64,000 nt of DNA from Aeromonas piscicola (GTDB taxonomy: Bacteria; Pseudomonadota; Gammaproteobacteria; Enterobacterales; Aeromonadaceae): contig NZ_CDBL01000034.1 of the NCBI RefSeq assembly GCF_000820005.1, positions 203,611 through 267,610 of the forward strand, given 5' to 3'. Under the pieces are notes generated by a model. It searched no databases. It was not told the origin of the DNA and saw nothing but the letters and a program-made list of their open reading frames with translations. Below are positions 1 through 10,559 of this stretch, piece after piece (position 1 is the first letter of the stretch; each line of letters starts with the position of its first letter). The position numbers and the translations under genes were made by a program.

Positions 1-45
1 ATGGGTGAGCCGGAAGGCACCCTGATCCACCACATCGGCAAGTAA
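1..45 (+). CDS. pyrH: UMP kinase, C-terminal fragment (partial)
   Basis: Only the last 14 codons and a TAA stop are inside the window. The frame is open from base 1 and ends in a GEPEGTLIHHIGK tail. An EGTLI-like ending just upstream of frr matches UMP kinase, which phosphorylates UMP to UDP. The order pyrH-frr is conserved in gammaproteobacteria. The call rests on this short tail and on position, so it is an inference from context. Confidence 0.72.
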   Translation: MGEPEGTLIHHIGK

Positions 46-106
46 GACAAGAGATCAGGCTGGAAGGCGCTCTTATTCATTACGCCAGCAAATAAATATG
101 ATAGAC

Positions 107-127
107 ACGAGCCGCGTGGCGGCTCGT
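107..127 (+). terminator. Hairpin between pyrH and frr
   Basis: A perfect 9-bp stem (ACGAGCCGC / GCGGCTCGT) with a 3-nt GTG loop lies in the 102-bp gap before frr. No T-run follows, so it is more likely a processing or pausing hairpin than a full intrinsic terminator. Confidence 0.5.
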
Positions 128-147
128 TCGCCAAAAGGAAAACCACT

Positions 148-705
148 GTGATCAACGAGATTAAAAACGACGCCAAGGACCGTATGGCCAAGAGCGTAGA
201 GTCGCTCAAGACCCAGATGTCCAAGATCCGTACCGGCCGTGCTCACCCGAGCCTGCTCGACGGTATCCAGGTTGAGTATTACGGTGCTGCCACTCCTCTG
301 AAACAGTTGGCCAACGTGGTGGCAGAAGATGCTCGTACCCTGTCCATCTCCATTTTTGACCGCTCCATGATCCAGGCGGTAGAAAAGGCAATCCTGACCT
401 CTGATCTGGGCCTGAACCCGTCCAGCAACGGTCAGACCCTGCGCGTGCCCTTGCCGCCGCTGACCGAGGAGCGTCGCCGCGATCTGACCAAGATCGTCCG
501 TGCCGAAGCCGAAGGTGCCCGTGTGGCCGTGCGCAACATCCGTCGCGATGCCAACGCCGACCTGAAAGCGCTGCTCAAGGACAAAGAGATCTCCGAAGAC
601 GACGACCGTCGTGCCCAGGAAGAGATCCAGAAACTCACTGATGCCTTCATCAAGCTGGTGGATGACGCCCTGGCCGCGAAGGAAAAGGAGCTAATGGAAA
701 TCTAA
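148..705 (+). CDS. frr: Ribosome recycling factor
   Basis: This 185-residue protein has the same length as E. coli RRF. RRF works with EF-G to split post-termination ribosomes in the cytoplasm. The N-terminal helix ([13 protein letters not shown]) and the C-terminal helix rich in Glu and Lys form the three-helix domain of the family. The VRNIRRDAN segment near residue 130 carries the conserved arginines needed for ribosome binding. The start is GTG at 148, preceded by an AAAAGGAAA ribosome binding site. A terminator-like hairpin follows the stop, so frr may be partly uncoupled from uppS. Confidence 0.98.
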   Translation: MINEIKNDAKDRMAKSVESLKTQMSKIRTGRAHPSLLDGIQVEYYGAATPLKQLANVVAEDARTLSISIFDRSMIQAVEKAILTSDLGLNPSSNGQTLRVPLPPLTEERRRDLTKIVRAEAEGARVAVRNIRRDANADLKALLKDKEISEDDDRRAQEEIQKLTDAFIKLVDDALAAKEKELMEI

Positions 706-726
706 GTCTCTGACAGGTATATTACG

Positions 727-758
727 AGCGCCGTGTAGTGCCCCTGCACGGCGCTTTT
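727..758 (+). terminator. Intrinsic terminator after frr
   Basis: A 9-bp stem (AGCGCCGTG at 727-735, CACGGCGCT at 747-755) is followed by TTTTGTCTTT. It lies between the frr stop and the uppS start and probably ends most pyrH-frr transcription or attenuates it into uppS. Confidence 0.75.
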
Positions 759-777
759 GTCTTTGTGGGAGAAATGA

Positions 778-1554
778 ATGTCGCTTTTGGCAGCGTTAGG
801 TGATTGTGCCAACTCGTCCTTGCCTCGTCATGTGGCCATCATCATGGATGGCAACGGACGCTGGGCTCAGAACCGTGGCAAGATGCGGGTCTATGGTCAC
901 AAGGCGGGCGTGCAGTCTGTTCGTGAGGCGGTGACCTTTGCCGCGCGCGCCAAGATAGAGGCGTTGACCCTGTTTGCCTTCTCCAGTGAGAACTGGCGGC
1001 GGCCGGAGGGGGAGGTCAGTGCCCTGATGGAGCTGTTCCTGACCGTGCTGGGCCGTGAGGTCAAGAAACTGCACAGCAACGGGATCCGGCTCAAGGTGAT
1101 CGGTGATACCGCCCGCTTCAGCGACCGCTTGCAGGCCAAGATCGCCAAGGCCGAGGCCCTGACCGCCGACAACCAGGGGCTGACCCTCAATATTGCTGCC
1201 AATTACGGTGGCCAGTGGGATATCGCCCAGGCGGCCCGTAAACTGGCTCGTGCCGTGGCGGCGGGCGAGCTGGATGCCGATGCCATCGATGAGTCCCTGC
1301 TGGCCGGGCAAGTCTGCATGGCCGACCTGCCCCCCGTGGATCTGTTGATCCGGACCGGTGGCGATCATCGCATCAGCAATTTTGTGTTATGGCAGCTCGC
1401 CTATGCCGAGCTCTATTTTACCCCGGTATTGTGGCCCGATTTCAACGAGGCCGAGTTCAGTGAGGCCGTTGCCTCTTTCGTTGCCCGTGAGCGTCGCTTC
1501 GGGTGTACGGGTGAACAGATACGGGAATTGATCGCCGAGCATCAGACCGGCTAA
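778..1554 (+). CDS. uppS: Undecaprenyl diphosphate synthase (cis-prenyltransferase)
   Basis: This 258-residue cytosolic enzyme extends farnesyl diphosphate with eight isopentenyl units to give C55-PP, the lipid carrier for peptidoglycan, O-antigen and Gtr-type glycosylation. The [10 protein letters not shown] motif places the catalytic Asp at residue 24. The second signature, [11 protein letters not shown], and the following [11 protein letters not shown] segment bind diphosphate and are typical of the family. E. coli UppS has 253 residues. A GGGAGAA ribosome binding site precedes ATG 778. It heads the uppS-cdsA-dxr-rseP-bamA series. Confidence 0.97.
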   Translation: MSLLAALGDCANSSLPRHVAIIMDGNGRWAQNRGKMRVYGHKAGVQSVREAVTFAARAKIEALTLFAFSSENWRRPEGEVSALMELFLTVLGREVKKLHSNGIRLKVIGDTARFSDRLQAKIAKAEALTADNQGLTLNIAANYGGQWDIAQAARKLARAVAAGELDADAIDESLLAGQVCMADLPPVDLLIRTGGDHRISNFVLWQLAYAELYFTPVLWPDFNEAEFSEAVASFVARERRFGCTGEQIRELIAEHQTG

Positions 1555-1580
1555 ACCCCCTCCCAAGAGAGAGGTTTCTT

Positions 1581-2438
1581 TTGCTAAAACAACGAATTAT
1601 TACCGCTTTGCTACTGGTTCCCCTGGTGTTGGGGGCGCTATTTTTTCTGCCGTTGAAATTCTTTGCCCTGTTGGCAGCTTTGGTGTTTCTGTTGGCCAGC
1701 CGCGAGTGGAGTGGCTTCGTTACTGCCCAGCCGCAGCAATGGCTGCCGCTGGTGTTCTGTCTGTTGCTCGGTGCCAGCCTGTTCTGGCTGCCGGTCGAGC
1801 AGCTGTGGACCCCGCACTTGCATCCGCTGGTGATGGGCGTGCTCTGGACCGCGGTTAGCTGGTGGCTGCTGGGGCTGTTGCTGGTATTGCGTTATCCCCA
1901 GAGCGCCAAGCTGTGGAAAGAGTCCATCTGGCTCAAGTCCCTGTTCGGTCTGGTGACCCTTGTGCCCTTCTTCTGGTCCTTGGTGGCCATCCGAGGTTAC
2001 AACTTCTATCACGACCCCATGATGGGGGCCTGGATCCTGTTGTTCGTCATGGGGCTGGTCTGGGCGGCAGATTCTGGCGCGTACTTTTTCGGCAAGGCCT
2101 TTGGCAAACACAAGCTGGCGCCGGCCGTCAGCCCGGGTAAAACCATTGAAGGCATGTTTGGCGGCCTGTTTACCGCCAGCCTGCTGGCGGTTGCCGTGAC
2201 CTGGTTCATGGGCTTCGTGCCCGCCAAGATGGCCATAGTGCTGTTCTGCTCCCTGCTGGCGGTGCTGGCGTCCGTGCTCGGCGATCTGACCGAGAGCATG
2301 TTCAAGCGGGAGGCGGGCATCAAGGATTCCGGCACCCTGCTGCCCGGTCATGGTGGTATTCTCGACCGGATCGACAGCCTGACCGCCGCCCTGCCGGTGT
2401 TCCTGCTCAGCTATCTGTTGCTCAGCCAGGAATTCTGA
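1581..2438 (+). CDS. cdsA: Phosphatidate cytidylyltransferase (CDP-diglyceride synthase)
   Basis: This 285-residue polytopic inner-membrane protein (same length as E. coli CdsA) makes CDP-diacylglycerol from phosphatidic acid and CTP, the branch point of phospholipid synthesis. Hydrophobic segments cover most of the chain. The C-terminal third carries the CDP-transferase signature: [12 protein letters not shown], then [18 protein letters not shown] and [11 protein letters not shown], with conserved Asp and Lys residues. The start is TTG at 1581, giving [12 protein letters not shown], only 26 bp after uppS. The preceding GAGAGAGG serves as ribosome binding site. Confidence 0.97.
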   Translation: MLKQRIITALLLVPLVLGALFFLPLKFFALLAALVFLLASREWSGFVTAQPQQWLPLVFCLLLGASLFWLPVEQLWTPHLHPLVMGVLWTAVSWWLLGLLLVLRYPQSAKLWKESIWLKSLFGLVTLVPFFWSLVAIRGYNFYHDPMMGAWILLFVMGLVWAADSGAYFFGKAFGKHKLAPAVSPGKTIEGMFGGLFTASLLAVAVTWFMGFVPAKMAIVLFCSLLAVLASVLGDLTESMFKREAGIKDSGTLLPGHGGILDRIDSLTAALPVFLLSYLLLSQEF

Positions 2439-2505
2439 TGCCTCGCTCGCTGATGATCCCGCGGGCATCCGGCTCCATTCATTTGTTAACAAGTCGGGAG
2501 TGTTG

Positions 2506-3699
2506 ATGCATAACCTGGTGATCCTGGGAGCTTCCGGCTCCATCGGTCAGAGCACCCTCAAGGTACTGCGGCAGAATCCGGGCCGTTGGCAGGTACTGGC
2601 ACTGACGGCGGCCCGTAGCGTGGATGCCATGCTGCGCGACTGTCTCGAATTCTCCCCCCGTTTCGCCGTCATGGTGGATGAAGACGCGGCCGCCATGCTG
2701 GCAGGCCGGCTCAAGGCCCATGGCAGCGTGACCCGGGTACTGTCCGGTCAGGCCGCCCTGTGTGAGGTGGCTGCCCATCCCGACGTTCACAGCGTGATGG
2801 CGGCCATAGTCGGTGCCGCTGGCCTGGCACCGACTATGGCGGCGGTGCGGGCTGGCAAGCGCATCCTGCTGGCCAACAAAGAGGCGCTGGTGATGTCCGG
2901 CGCTTTCTTCATGGAGGCGGTGCGCGAGCATGGCGCCGAGCTGCTGCCCATTGACAGCGAGCACAACGCGATTTTCCAGTGCCTGCCCGAAGCCATCCAG
3001 CGTCAGCCCGGCTTCTGCGATCTGGCGGGAGCCGGCATCAGCAAGATACTGCTGACCGGCTCCGGCGGCCCGTTCCGCTACACCGACATTCAGGAACTGG
3101 CGCATGTCACGCCGGCCCAGGCCATCGCCCACCCGAACTGGTCCATGGGGGCCAAGATCTCGGTGGACTCCGCCACCATGATCAACAAGGGGCTGGAGTA
3201 CATAGAGGCGCGCTGGCTGTTCAATGCGGCGCCCGAGCAGATCCAGGTGGTGATCCATCCCCAGTCCGTCATCCACTCCATGGTGCAGTACAAGGACGGC
3301 TCCGTACTGGCCCAGCTTGGCAACCCGGACATGTGCACCCCCATCGCCCATGCCCTTGCCTATCCGGCTCGCGTTGAGTCTGGGGTGGAACCTTTGGATT
3401 TCTTCAGTGTCGGAGAATTCAGCTTTATCCGGCCCGATTATGAGCGTTATCCCTGCCTGGCACTGGCCATGAGTGCCTGCCAGCAAGGGCAGGCGGCGAC
3501 CACGGCGCTCAATGCCGCCAATGAAGAGGCCGTTGCGGCTTTCCTTGCAGAGCGGATCGGTTTTATGGATATTGCCAGAGTCAATGAGGCCATCATGACG
3601 GCGCTGGGCAGTTCCGCCGTGGGCTCACTGGATGATTTGATTGCGCTGGATGGTGCGGCCCGTGCCCGTGCTCACAATTTGATTGAGGAGCTTAGCTGA
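2506..3699 (+). CDS. dxr: 1-deoxy-D-xylulose 5-phosphate reductoisomerase
   Basis: This enzyme rearranges and reduces DXP to 2-C-methyl-D-erythritol 4-phosphate, the committed step of the MEP isoprenoid pathway that feeds uppS. The NADPH-binding loop GASGSIGQS is at residues 8-16, and the metal-binding DSEHNAIFQ motif is near residue 150. The length from ATG 2506 is 397 residues (E. coli has 398). GTG 2500 and TTG 2503 are also in frame, but the GGGAG ribosome binding site at 2496-2500 overlaps GTG 2500 and is spaced for ATG 2506. Confidence 0.97.
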   Translation: MHNLVILGASGSIGQSTLKVLRQNPGRWQVLALTAARSVDAMLRDCLEFSPRFAVMVDEDAAAMLAGRLKAHGSVTRVLSGQAALCEVAAHPDVHSVMAAIVGAAGLAPTMAAVRAGKRILLANKEALVMSGAFFMEAVREHGAELLPIDSEHNAIFQCLPEAIQRQPGFCDLAGAGISKILLTGSGGPFRYTDIQELAHVTPAQAIAHPNWSMGAKISVDSATMINKGLEYIEARWLFNAAPEQIQVVIHPQSVIHSMVQYKDGSVLAQLGNPDMCTPIAHALAYPARVESGVEPLDFFSVGEFSFIRPDYERYPCLALAMSACQQGQAATTALNAANEEAVAAFLAERIGFMDIARVNEAIMTALGSSAVGSLDDLIALDGAARARAHNLIEELS

Positions 3700-3781
3700 T
3701 GAGTGGTATTTCGTGGCATTGTGCTGCCTTCATCCTTGCCTTTGGGTATCGGACCATGCATGAAATCGAGGTGGCTGACTG

Positions 3782-5134
3782 ATGGGCGGCGTGTTGTGGA
3801 ACATAGGTGCCTTTATTGTCGCCCTCGGGTTGCTGGTTGCGGTTCATGAATTCGGCCACTTCTGGGTGGCCCGTCGCTGTGGCGTCAAGGTAGAGCGCTT
3901 CTCCATCGGTTTTGGCAAGGCCATCTGGCGCCGGGTCGGCAAGGATGGCACCGAGTATGTGCTGGCGCTGATCCCGCTCGGCGGCTACGTCAAGATGCTC
4001 GATGGCCGGGTCGATGAGCTCAAACCTGGCGATGAGCAATTTGCCTTCAACCACAAGAGTGTCTGGGCACGCATGGCCATAGTGGCGGCGGGCCCTATGG
4101 CGAACTTCGTGTTTGCCCTGTTTGCCCTCTGGCTGATGTTCATGATCGGCGTCTCTGCTGTTAAACCCGTGGTGGGGGAGGTGCGTCCCGCTTCCATAGT
4201 GGCGGCAGCCGGGATCGAACCCGGCATGGAGATCGTCGGTGTCGGCGACAAGGCGACCGGTGACTGGGAGAGCGTGACCTATGCCCTCATCAGCCACCTG
4301 GGCGATGATTCCGTGCAGCTCAAACTGAAAGCGGCCAACACCAGCTATGCGGTGGACAAGACCCTCCAGCTCGACGGCTGGCAGTTCGACCCGGACAAGG
4401 AGTCACCCATCGGCAGCCTGGGGATAGTGCCCCTTGGCGGCAAGGTGCTGCCCGTGGTCGAGGCCATTGTGCCCAAGAGTGCCAGCGAAAAGGCCGGCAT
4501 TCAGGTCGGTGATCGCATCAAGCGGGTGGGCGAGCAGGAGGTCACCGAGTGGGCCCAGTTCGTGCACCAGGTGCAGCAGTCACCGGAGCAGCCATTGCCG
4601 GTCGTGGTGGAGCGGGCGGGCAGCGAGCTGACCCTGACCTTGACCCCGGATGTGAAAAAAGTGCGGGGCCAGCTGGTCGGTTTTGTCGGCCTGTCACCGC
4701 AACTGGTTCCATTACCGGATGAGTATCGAATTCTGTTACAGTATGGGCCTTTGCAAGCCCTGTGGCAGGGAGCCCAGAAGACTTGGAGCCTGACCACACT
4801 GACCTTTGACATGATTGGCAAGCTGATTGGTGGCATCGTCTCGCTGGATAACCTGAGCGGTCCCATCTCCATTGCCAAGGGCGCAGGCAGCAGTGCCGAT
4901 TACGGTCTGGTCTATTTCCTCGGTTTTCTGGCGCTGATCAGCGTCAACTTGGGGATCATCAACCTGTTTCCCCTGCCGGTGCTGGATGGTGGCCATCTGG
5001 TCTACTTCTTCATCGAGGCGGTCACCGGCAAGCCGGTATCAGACAAAATTCAGGAAGTGGGTTTCAGGATCGGCGCCGCCATTCTGATGTTACTGATGGG
5101 CATTGCGCTGTTTAATGATTTCGCTCGCCTCTGA
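3782..5134 (+). CDS. rseP: Site-2 zinc metalloprotease RseP (regulated intramembrane proteolysis)
   Basis: This 450-residue inner-membrane protease cleaves RseA after DegS has cut it, releasing sigma-E; it also clears signal-peptide remnants. The HEFGH zinc motif is at residues 22-26 in the first membrane helix. The third zinc ligand lies in [12 protein letters not shown] near residue 400. Two PDZ domains lie between, and the length equals E. coli RseP. The order rseP-bamA-skp-lpxD links envelope stress signalling with outer-membrane assembly. I saw no clear sigma-E promoter in the 82-bp gap after dxr. Confidence 0.97.
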   Translation: MGGVLWNIGAFIVALGLLVAVHEFGHFWVARRCGVKVERFSIGFGKAIWRRVGKDGTEYVLALIPLGGYVKMLDGRVDELKPGDEQFAFNHKSVWARMAIVAAGPMANFVFALFALWLMFMIGVSAVKPVVGEVRPASIVAAAGIEPGMEIVGVGDKATGDWESVTYALISHLGDDSVQLKLKAANTSYAVDKTLQLDGWQFDPDKESPIGSLGIVPLGGKVLPVVEAIVPKSASEKAGIQVGDRIKRVGEQEVTEWAQFVHQVQQSPEQPLPVVVERAGSELTLTLTPDVKKVRGQLVGFVGLSPQLVPLPDEYRILLQYGPLQALWQGAQKTWSLTTLTFDMIGKLIGGIVSLDNLSGPISIAKGAGSSADYGLVYFLGFLALISVNLGIINLFPLPVLDGGHLVYFFIEAVTGKPVSDKIQEVGFRIGAAILMLLMGIALFNDFARL

Positions 5135-5168
5135 GGCCAGAGCATCAACAAGGACACACAAGAACAAA

Positions 5169-7592
5169 ATGGCTGTTAAAAAAGCATTGGTGTTGAGTTG
5201 CCTGCTGGGTGCCAGTTTCCTGGCCCAGGCGGCCCCTGCCTCTTTTGTGGTGCAAGATATCCAGGTCGACGGCTTGCAGCGAGTGACGCTGGGTGCCGCC
5301 CTGTTGAACCTGCCGATCCGGGTTGGCGATACCGTCGATTCCGTGACCCTGGCCAACGCCATCAAGAAGCTTTACTCTTCCGGCAACTTCGAGGACGTGA
5401 AGGTTTACCGTGACGGTCAGGTGCTGCAAGTGGCGGTCAAGGAGCGGCCGACCATCTCCAGCATCGAGTTTTCAGGCAACAAGGATATCAAGGAAGAGCA
5501 GCTTACCCAGAGCCTGGAGTCCTCCGGCATTCGGGTGGGTGATCCGCTGGATCGCACCGTACTGAGCTCCCTCGAGAAGGGTCTGGAAGATTTCTACTAC
5601 GGTGTGGGCAAGTACTCCGCCAAGGTCAAGGCCATCGTCACCCCGCTGCCGCGCAACCGGGTCGACCTCAAGTTCACCTTCGTGGAAGGGGAAGCGGCCA
5701 AGATCCAGCAGATCAACATAGTCGGTAACAACGTCTTCCCGGAAGAGAAGCTGCTGGCCCAGCTCTCCCTCAAAGACGATGTGCCCTGGTGGAACTTCAC
5801 CGGCGACCAGCGTTACCAGAAGCAGAAACTGGCCGGCGACATCGAGACCCTGCGCTCCTACTACATGGATCGCGGCTACATTCGCTTCGCCCAGGAGTCG
5901 ACCCAGGTCTCCATGACCCCGGACAAGAAGGGCGTCTACGTGACCCTGAACGTCAAGGAAGGGGATCAGTACAAGGTCTCCGGCGTTCAGCTCAAGGGTG
6001 ACATGATAGACCGTGGCGGCGAGATGAAGGGGTTGATCCCCATCGAAGCTGGCAGCATCTACTCCGCCAGCCAGGTAACCCACACCGAAGAGGTGCTCTC
6101 CAAGTTCCTCGGCCGTTACGGCTACGCCTACCCGAAAGTGGTCACCTTCCCCCAGGTCAATGACAAGACCAAGGAAGTGGAGTTGATCGTCAACATAGAG
6201 CCGGGTCCCCGTGTCTATGTGCGCAACATCAACTTCAGCGGCAACGTCACCACCAAGGATGAAGTGCTGCGTCGCGAGATGCGTCAGATGGAAGGCACCT
6301 GGCTCTCCTCCGACAGCGTCGAGCAGTCCAAGACCCGTCTCAACCGACTCGGCTTCTTCGAAACCGCAGAAGTGGACACCAAGCGGGTACCCGGCAGCGA
6401 TGATCAGGTCGATCTCGACTTCAAGGTCAAGGAGCAGCCAGCTGGCTCCATCAACGCCGGCGTGGGTTATGGTACCGAATCGGGCCTGAGCCTGCAGGCG
6501 GGCCTGCAGCAGGACAACTTCATGGGGACCGGCAAGAAGATCGGCATCTCCGCCAGCACCAACAAGTACTCCAAGAGCGTCGACCTCAGCTACAACGATC
6601 CCTACTTCACCGTGGACGGAGTCAGCCTGGGTGGTCGTCTCTACTACAACCAGTTCAGTGCGGCCGACGCCAACATAGTCGACTACGAGAACACCACCAT
6701 CGGCTTCCGCCTCTCCAGTGGTTTCCCGGTCAACGAGAACAACCGCCTCGACTTCAGCCTCGGCCTTGAGAACAACAAGCTGTCCCAGCCCAACCCCTAT
6801 CTGCAGGTGGATGAGTTCTGGAAGGTGTACAGCAAGAACAAGGATGGCGACAACCGCATGGTGTTCAACACCGTCGACGTCACCGCTGGCTGGACCCGTT
6901 CCACCCTCAACAAGGGCATGTTCCCGACCGCGGGTGACCGTCAGCGTGTGAACGCCAAGGTGACAGTGCCGGGCATGGATCTGCAGTACTTCAAGCTGAA
7001 CGCGGAAGATGCGCACTACTTCCCGTTCGATGCGGATCACAAGTGGGTGCTGATGGCCAAGGCCCGAGCCTCCTACGGCAATGGTTATGGCAGCAACGGC
7101 AACTATGACCACGTCCTGCCGTTCTTCGAGAACTATTTCGCCGGTGGTTTTGATACCCTGCGCGGCTTCAAGAGCAATACAGTGGGCCCGAAGGCTCTCT
7201 ATTACTACAACCTGAGCGGCAACGACGTCATCCAGGGTACCGACAGCTCGGTGGGCGGCAACGCACTGGCGGTGGCGTCCCTCGAGATGATAGTGCCGAC
7301 GCCGTTCGCGTCAGAGACCTATCAGCCCCAGCTGCGTACCAGCTTCTTCATCGACGCCGGTTCCGTGTGGGATACCACCTTCGACTATGACCAGTACAAG
7401 AATCGCTGTTTCAGTGGTTGCAACTATCTGAGCGATTATTCGGATCCGACCAACTACCGTGCCTCGGCCGGTCTGTCGCTGCAGTGGCTCTCCCCCATGG
7501 GACCCCTGGTGTTCGCGATTGCCCGTCCGCTCAAGCAGTACGAGGGCGATCGCACCGAGTTCTTCTCATTCAACATCGGCCGTACCTTCTAA
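5169..7592 (+). CDS. bamA: Outer-membrane protein assembly factor BamA
   Basis: This essential Omp85 protein inserts beta-barrel proteins into the outer membrane. The start at ATG 5169 gives a signal peptide [21 protein letters not shown] cut before APASF. An upstream in-frame ATG at 5103 lies inside rseP and would add a non-signal tail. The mature protein has five POTRA domains (about residues 22-420) and a 16-strand barrel. The FDTLRGFKS segment carries the conserved loop-6 RGF motif, and the chain ends in a terminal Phe (NIGRTF), the usual barrel signal. The length of 807 residues compares with 810 in E. coli. Confidence 0.97.
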   Translation: MAVKKALVLSCLLGASFLAQAAPASFVVQDIQVDGLQRVTLGAALLNLPIRVGDTVDSVTLANAIKKLYSSGNFEDVKVYRDGQVLQVAVKERPTISSIEFSGNKDIKEEQLTQSLESSGIRVGDPLDRTVLSSLEKGLEDFYYGVGKYSAKVKAIVTPLPRNRVDLKFTFVEGEAAKIQQINIVGNNVFPEEKLLAQLSLKDDVPWWNFTGDQRYQKQKLAGDIETLRSYYMDRGYIRFAQESTQVSMTPDKKGVYVTLNVKEGDQYKVSGVQLKGDMIDRGGEMKGLIPIEAGSIYSASQVTHTEEVLSKFLGRYGYAYPKVVTFPQVNDKTKEVELIVNIEPGPRVYVRNINFSGNVTTKDEVLRREMRQMEGTWLSSDSVEQSKTRLNRLGFFETAEVDTKRVPGSDDQVDLDFKVKEQPAGSINAGVGYGTESGLSLQAGLQQDNFMGTGKKIGISASTNKYSKSVDLSYNDPYFTVDGVSLGGRLYYNQFSAADANIVDYENTTIGFRLSSGFPVNENNRLDFSLGLENNKLSQPNPYLQVDEFWKVYSKNKDGDNRMVFNTVDVTAGWTRSTLNKGMFPTAGDRQRVNAKVTVPGMDLQYFKLNAEDAHYFPFDADHKWVLMAKARASYGNGYGSNGNYDHVLPFFENYFAGGFDTLRGFKSNTVGPKALYYYNLSGNDVIQGTDSSVGGNALAVASLEMIVPTPFASETYQPQLRTSFFIDAGSVWDTTFDYDQYKNRCFSGCNYLSDYSDPTNYRASAGLSLQWLSPMGPLVFAIARPLKQYEGDRTEFFSFNIGRTF

Positions 7593-7603
7593 GGGCGGAC
7601 ACA

Positions 7604-7626
7604 CCCCCACCCAGGCGGTGGGGGTA
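7604..7626 (+). terminator. GC-rich hairpin between bamA and skp
   Basis: A perfect 9-bp stem (ACCCCCACC / GGTGGGGGT) with a 5-nt loop follows the bamA stop. No T-run follows, so it may protect the bamA mRNA 3' end or mark a processing site rather than stop transcription. Confidence 0.45.
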
Positions 7627-7740
7627 TTCAATGATGGGACGCGCCGTATGCGTGCCTCACCAGGTAACAAGATGGCCCTAACGCCGCTTGCATAATCAGG
7701 TAAATCAGGTAGCCCTCACATGAGGGAACAAGGAGTAAGT

Positions 7741-8253
7741 GTGAATAAAGCGTTGAAAGTAGCTGGTTTGAGTTTTGCACTGATGGCTGCAGGCATGGGC
7801 TCCGCCTTGGCCGAGACCAAGATCGCCGTGGTCGACATGGGCGAAGTATTCCAAAAGCTGCCCCAGCGTGAAGCAGTCTCCAAGAAGCTGAAAGGTGAAT
7901 TCGAGCCGCGCATGCGTGAGCTGCAGAAGCTGGAATCCGACGGTCAGGCGCTGGTCGAGAAGTTCAAGAAGGACGAAGCCTTCATGAGCGCCGAGCAGAA
8001 GAAGCAGAACCAGGAGAAACTGGCCAAGCTGCAGATGGAGTTCAACCAGAAGCGTCAGGCGTTCGAACAGGACAACGGTCGCCGTCAGTCCGAAGAGCGC
8101 GGCAAGATCCTGACCAAGGTACAGGCTGCCATCGATTCCATCGCCAAGAGCAATGGTTATGATCTGGTGCTGGAGCGCAATGCCGCCCCGTATGCCGCCA
8201 GCAAGCTGGACATCTCTGCCCAGGTTATTTCTCAGGTAAGCAAGAGCAACTAA
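7741..8253 (+). CDS. skp: Periplasmic chaperone Skp/OmpH
   Basis: Skp is a trimeric jellyfish-shaped periplasmic chaperone that holds unfolded outer-membrane proteins on their way to BamA, encoded just upstream. The start is taken at GTG 7741 because AAGGAG (7730-7735) sits 5 nt before it. This gives a signal peptide ending near MGSALA-ETKIAVVD. An ATG at 7720 is in frame but lacks a good ribosome binding site. The mature chain (about 145 residues) has the TKIAVVDMGEVF strand and a long, charged coiled-coil tentacle (residues about 50-110). Confidence 0.95.
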   Translation: MNKALKVAGLSFALMAAGMGSALAETKIAVVDMGEVFQKLPQREAVSKKLKGEFEPRMRELQKLESDGQALVEKFKKDEAFMSAEQKKQNQEKLAKLQMEFNQKRQAFEQDNGRRQSEERGKILTKVQAAIDSIAKSNGYDLVLERNAAPYAASKLDISAQVISQVSKSN

Positions 8254-8256
8254 TTG

Positions 8257-9276
8257 ATGGCATTCACTCTCGCACAGCTGGCCCAGCAACTGGGGGCCCA
8301 GGTCCATGGCGACGGAACCCTGGAAATCCGCAAGGTAGCGACACTGGAAAAGGCCGGGGAGGGGGATATCACCTTCCTGTCCAATAAAAAGTACCGGCAT
8401 TATCTGGAACAGAGCGAGGCCACGGCCGTGCTCATTACAGAAGCGGATTTGCCATTTTGTCCCACCAATGCCCTGGTGATCAAAGATCCCTATGTGGGGT
8501 TTGCCCGGGTAGCCCAACTGCTGGACACCACGCCGCAACCGGCCACGGATATCCATCCGAGCGCCGTCATCGCGGCTGACGTGCAACTGGGCGAGAGAGT
8601 GGCCATCGGGGCCAATGCGGTGATCGAATCCGGCGTCATGCTGGGGGATGACGTGCGCATAGGCCCAGGCTGTTTTGTTGGCAAGAATACCCGACTGGGA
8701 GCACGCTCCCGGTTGTGGGCCAACGTCACCCTGTATCACAACATCACCATGGGCACCGACTGTCTGGTTCAATCCGGCACAGTGATCGGGGCCGATGGGT
8801 TCGGTTATGCCAATGAGCGTGGCGAGTGGATCAAGATCCCCCAGCTCGGTGGCGTGACCATAGGCAATCGGGTCGAGATCGGGGCCTGCACCACCATAGA
8901 CCGCGGTGCGCTGGAAGATACCTGCATCGCGGATAACGTCATCATCGACAACCAGTGCCAGATCGCCCACAACGTCGAGATCGGTTACGGCACCGCCGTG
9001 GCCGGTGCGACCACTATGGCTGGTAGTCTCAAGGTCGGCAAATACTGTATCATTGGCGGCGCCTCCGTCTTTAACGGGCACATGGAGATCTGCGATCAGG
9101 CCACCATTACCGGCATGGCCATGGTGATGCGACCCATTACCGAGCCCGGTGTCTACTCTTCCGGCATCCCCCTGCAAACCAATAAAGAGTGGCGCAAGAC
9201 CGCCGCCCGGGTGATGCGTATTGAAGAGATGCACAAGCGGTTGAGCAAGCTTGAGAAGAAGCTGGATCAAGAATAA
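8257..9276 (+). CDS. lpxD: UDP-3-O-(3-hydroxyacyl)glucosamine N-acyltransferase
   Basis: LpxD adds the second 3-hydroxyacyl chain during lipid A synthesis, using acyl-ACP. The protein has an N-terminal uridine-binding domain, then a left-handed beta helix of hexapeptide repeats (roughly residues 100-310), then a C-terminal helix. The catalytic His is residue 238 in [14 protein letters not shown] 8257 is 3 nt after the skp stop; TTG 8254 is also in frame but is less likely. The length is 339 residues. It is part of the skp-lpxD-fabZ-lpxA-lpxB run. Confidence 0.97.
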   Translation: MAFTLAQLAQQLGAQVHGDGTLEIRKVATLEKAGEGDITFLSNKKYRHYLEQSEATAVLITEADLPFCPTNALVIKDPYVGFARVAQLLDTTPQPATDIHPSAVIAADVQLGERVAIGANAVIESGVMLGDDVRIGPGCFVGKNTRLGARSRLWANVTLYHNITMGTDCLVQSGTVIGADGFGYANERGEWIKIPQLGGVTIGNRVEIGACTTIDRGALEDTCIADNVIIDNQCQIAHNVEIGYGTAVAGATTMAGSLKVGKYCIIGGASVFNGHMEICDQATITGMAMVMRPITEPGVYSSGIPLQTNKEWRKTAARVMRIEEMHKRLSKLEKKLDQE

Positions 9277-9300
9277 TCACGATTGGTATAGGGTACTGTT

Positions 9301-9762
9301 TTGACTACTGAAAAGAAGAGCCTGGGTATCCAGGAAATCATGGATCTGCTGCCCCACCGTTATCCCTTCCTGATGGTGGACAAGGTGGAAAGCTACGAGA
9401 TCAGCGACGAGCGCAAAACCCTGCGCGCCATCAAGAACGTCTCGTTCAACGAGCCGATCTTCCAGGGGCACTTCCCGGCCAAGCCGGTGTTCCCTGGCGT
9501 GCTGATCCTGGAAGCCATGGCGCAGGCCACCGGTATCCTGGCGTTCACCATGGTGGGCAAGCCGTCCCCCAACGAACTCTATTACTTTGCCTCAATCGAT
9601 AACGCTCGTTTCAAGCGTCCGGTCGGCCCCGGCGATCAGCTGGTGCTGGACGTGGTGTTCCTGAAAGAGCGTCGCGGTATCGCCAAGTTCACCGGTGTCG
9701 CCACCGTCGATGGTGAAGTGGTCTGTACCGCCGAGCTGATGTGCGCCAAACGCGAGGTTTAA
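9301..9762 (+). CDS. fabZ: (3R)-hydroxyacyl-ACP dehydratase FabZ
   Basis: FabZ dehydrates 3-hydroxyacyl-ACP in fatty acid elongation, so it competes with LpxA and LpxD for the same substrate. The hot-dog fold carries catalytic His57 in FQGHFPAKP and Glu71 in [11 protein letters not shown]. The [11 protein letters not shown] segment is also typical. The start is TTG at 9301, which gives a 153-residue protein with the usual N-terminus (E. coli has 151). The upstream ribosome binding site is weak, consistent with the restrained FabZ level needed to balance lipid A and phospholipid. Confidence 0.96.
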   Translation: MTTEKKSLGIQEIMDLLPHRYPFLMVDKVESYEISDERKTLRAIKNVSFNEPIFQGHFPAKPVFPGVLILEAMAQATGILAFTMVGKPSPNELYYFASIDNARFKRPVGPGDQLVLDVVFLKERRGIAKFTGVATVDGEVVCTAELMCAKREV

Positions 9763-9767
9763 TACAC

Positions 9768-10559
9768 GTGATCGACCAGACTGCCATCATTCACGATACC
9801 GCCATCGTCCATGAGTCTGCCGTGATCGGTAAAGGGGCTGAAATCGGCCCCTTTTCTGTCATCGGCGCCGAGGTTGAAATCGGCGAAAACACCTGGATAG
9901 GCTCCCATGTGGTGATCAAGGGCCCGACCAAGATAGGTCGCGGCAACAAGATCTTCCAGCACACCTCCATCGGTGAGGATTGCCAGGACAAGAAGTACGC
10001 CGGCGAGCGCACCTTCCTCGAGATTGGCGACAACAACGTCTTTCGCGAGAACTGCACAGTGCACCGCGGCACCATCCAGGATCAATCCCTGACCAGGGTG
10101 GGCAGCGGCAACCTGTTCATGGTCAACGTGCACGTGGCTCATGACTGCATCATCGGTGACAACTGCATCTTCGCCAACAACGCGACCCTGGCGGGCCACG
10201 TGGTGATCGGTGATTTCGTGATCTTTGGCGGCCTCTCCGCGATCCACCAGTTTGGTCGGGTCGGCTCCCACGCCTTCGTCGGTGGCTGCGCCGCCCTGAA
10301 CAAGGACGTGCCGCCCTACGTGATGGCGGCCGGTAACTACGCCAAGCCGTTCGGGGTAAACTCCGAAGGCCTGCGTCGTCGCGGCTACAGCCCTGAGGCC
10401 ATCTCGGCCGTCAAGCGTGCCTACAAGGAGATCTTCCGCTCCGGCAAGACCATCGAAGAGGTGTTGCCCGTGCTGATGGAGATGGCGGCCAGCGAACCGG
10501 CCGTTCAGCTCTACGTGGATTTCCTCAAGGACAACGAGCGCGGGATCATCCGTGCCTGA
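9768..10559 (+). CDS. lpxA: UDP-N-acetylglucosamine acyltransferase
   Basis: LpxA makes the first acylation step of lipid A. The 263-residue protein is a hexapeptide-repeat beta helix (about residues 1-190) with an alpha-helical C-terminus. His125 in [11 protein letters not shown] is the catalytic base. The start is GTG at 9768 ([14 protein letters not shown]), 5 nt after the fabZ stop and aligned with the E. coli N-terminus. The open frame upstream to 9741 lies in fabZ. The stop overlaps the lpxB start by 8 nt, implying translational coupling. Confidence 0.97.
   Translation: MIDQTAIIHDTAIVHESAVIGKGAEIGPFSVIGAEVEIGENTWIGSHVVIKGPTKIGRGNKIFQHTSIGEDCQDKKYAGERTFLEIGDNNVFRENCTVHRGTIQDQSLTRVGSGNLFMVNVHVAHDCIIGDNCIFANNATLAGHVVIGDFVIFGGLSAIHQFGRVGSHAFVGGCAALNKDVPPYVMAAGNYAKPFGVNSEGLRRRGYSPEAISAVKRAYKEIFRSGKTIEEVLPVLMEMAASEPAVQLYVDFLKDNERGIIRA

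Noticed and set aside
3700..3781. Sigma-E promoter before rseP
   Set aside because: No GGAACTT-like -35 and TCAAA-like -10 pair could be found at the right spacing in the gap.
5472..7112. Long open frame (546 codons) on the minus strand inside bamA
   Set aside because: It is antisense to a clear bamA and has a low-complexity composition rich in Val, Gly and Leu, typical of antisense frames in GC-rich genes.
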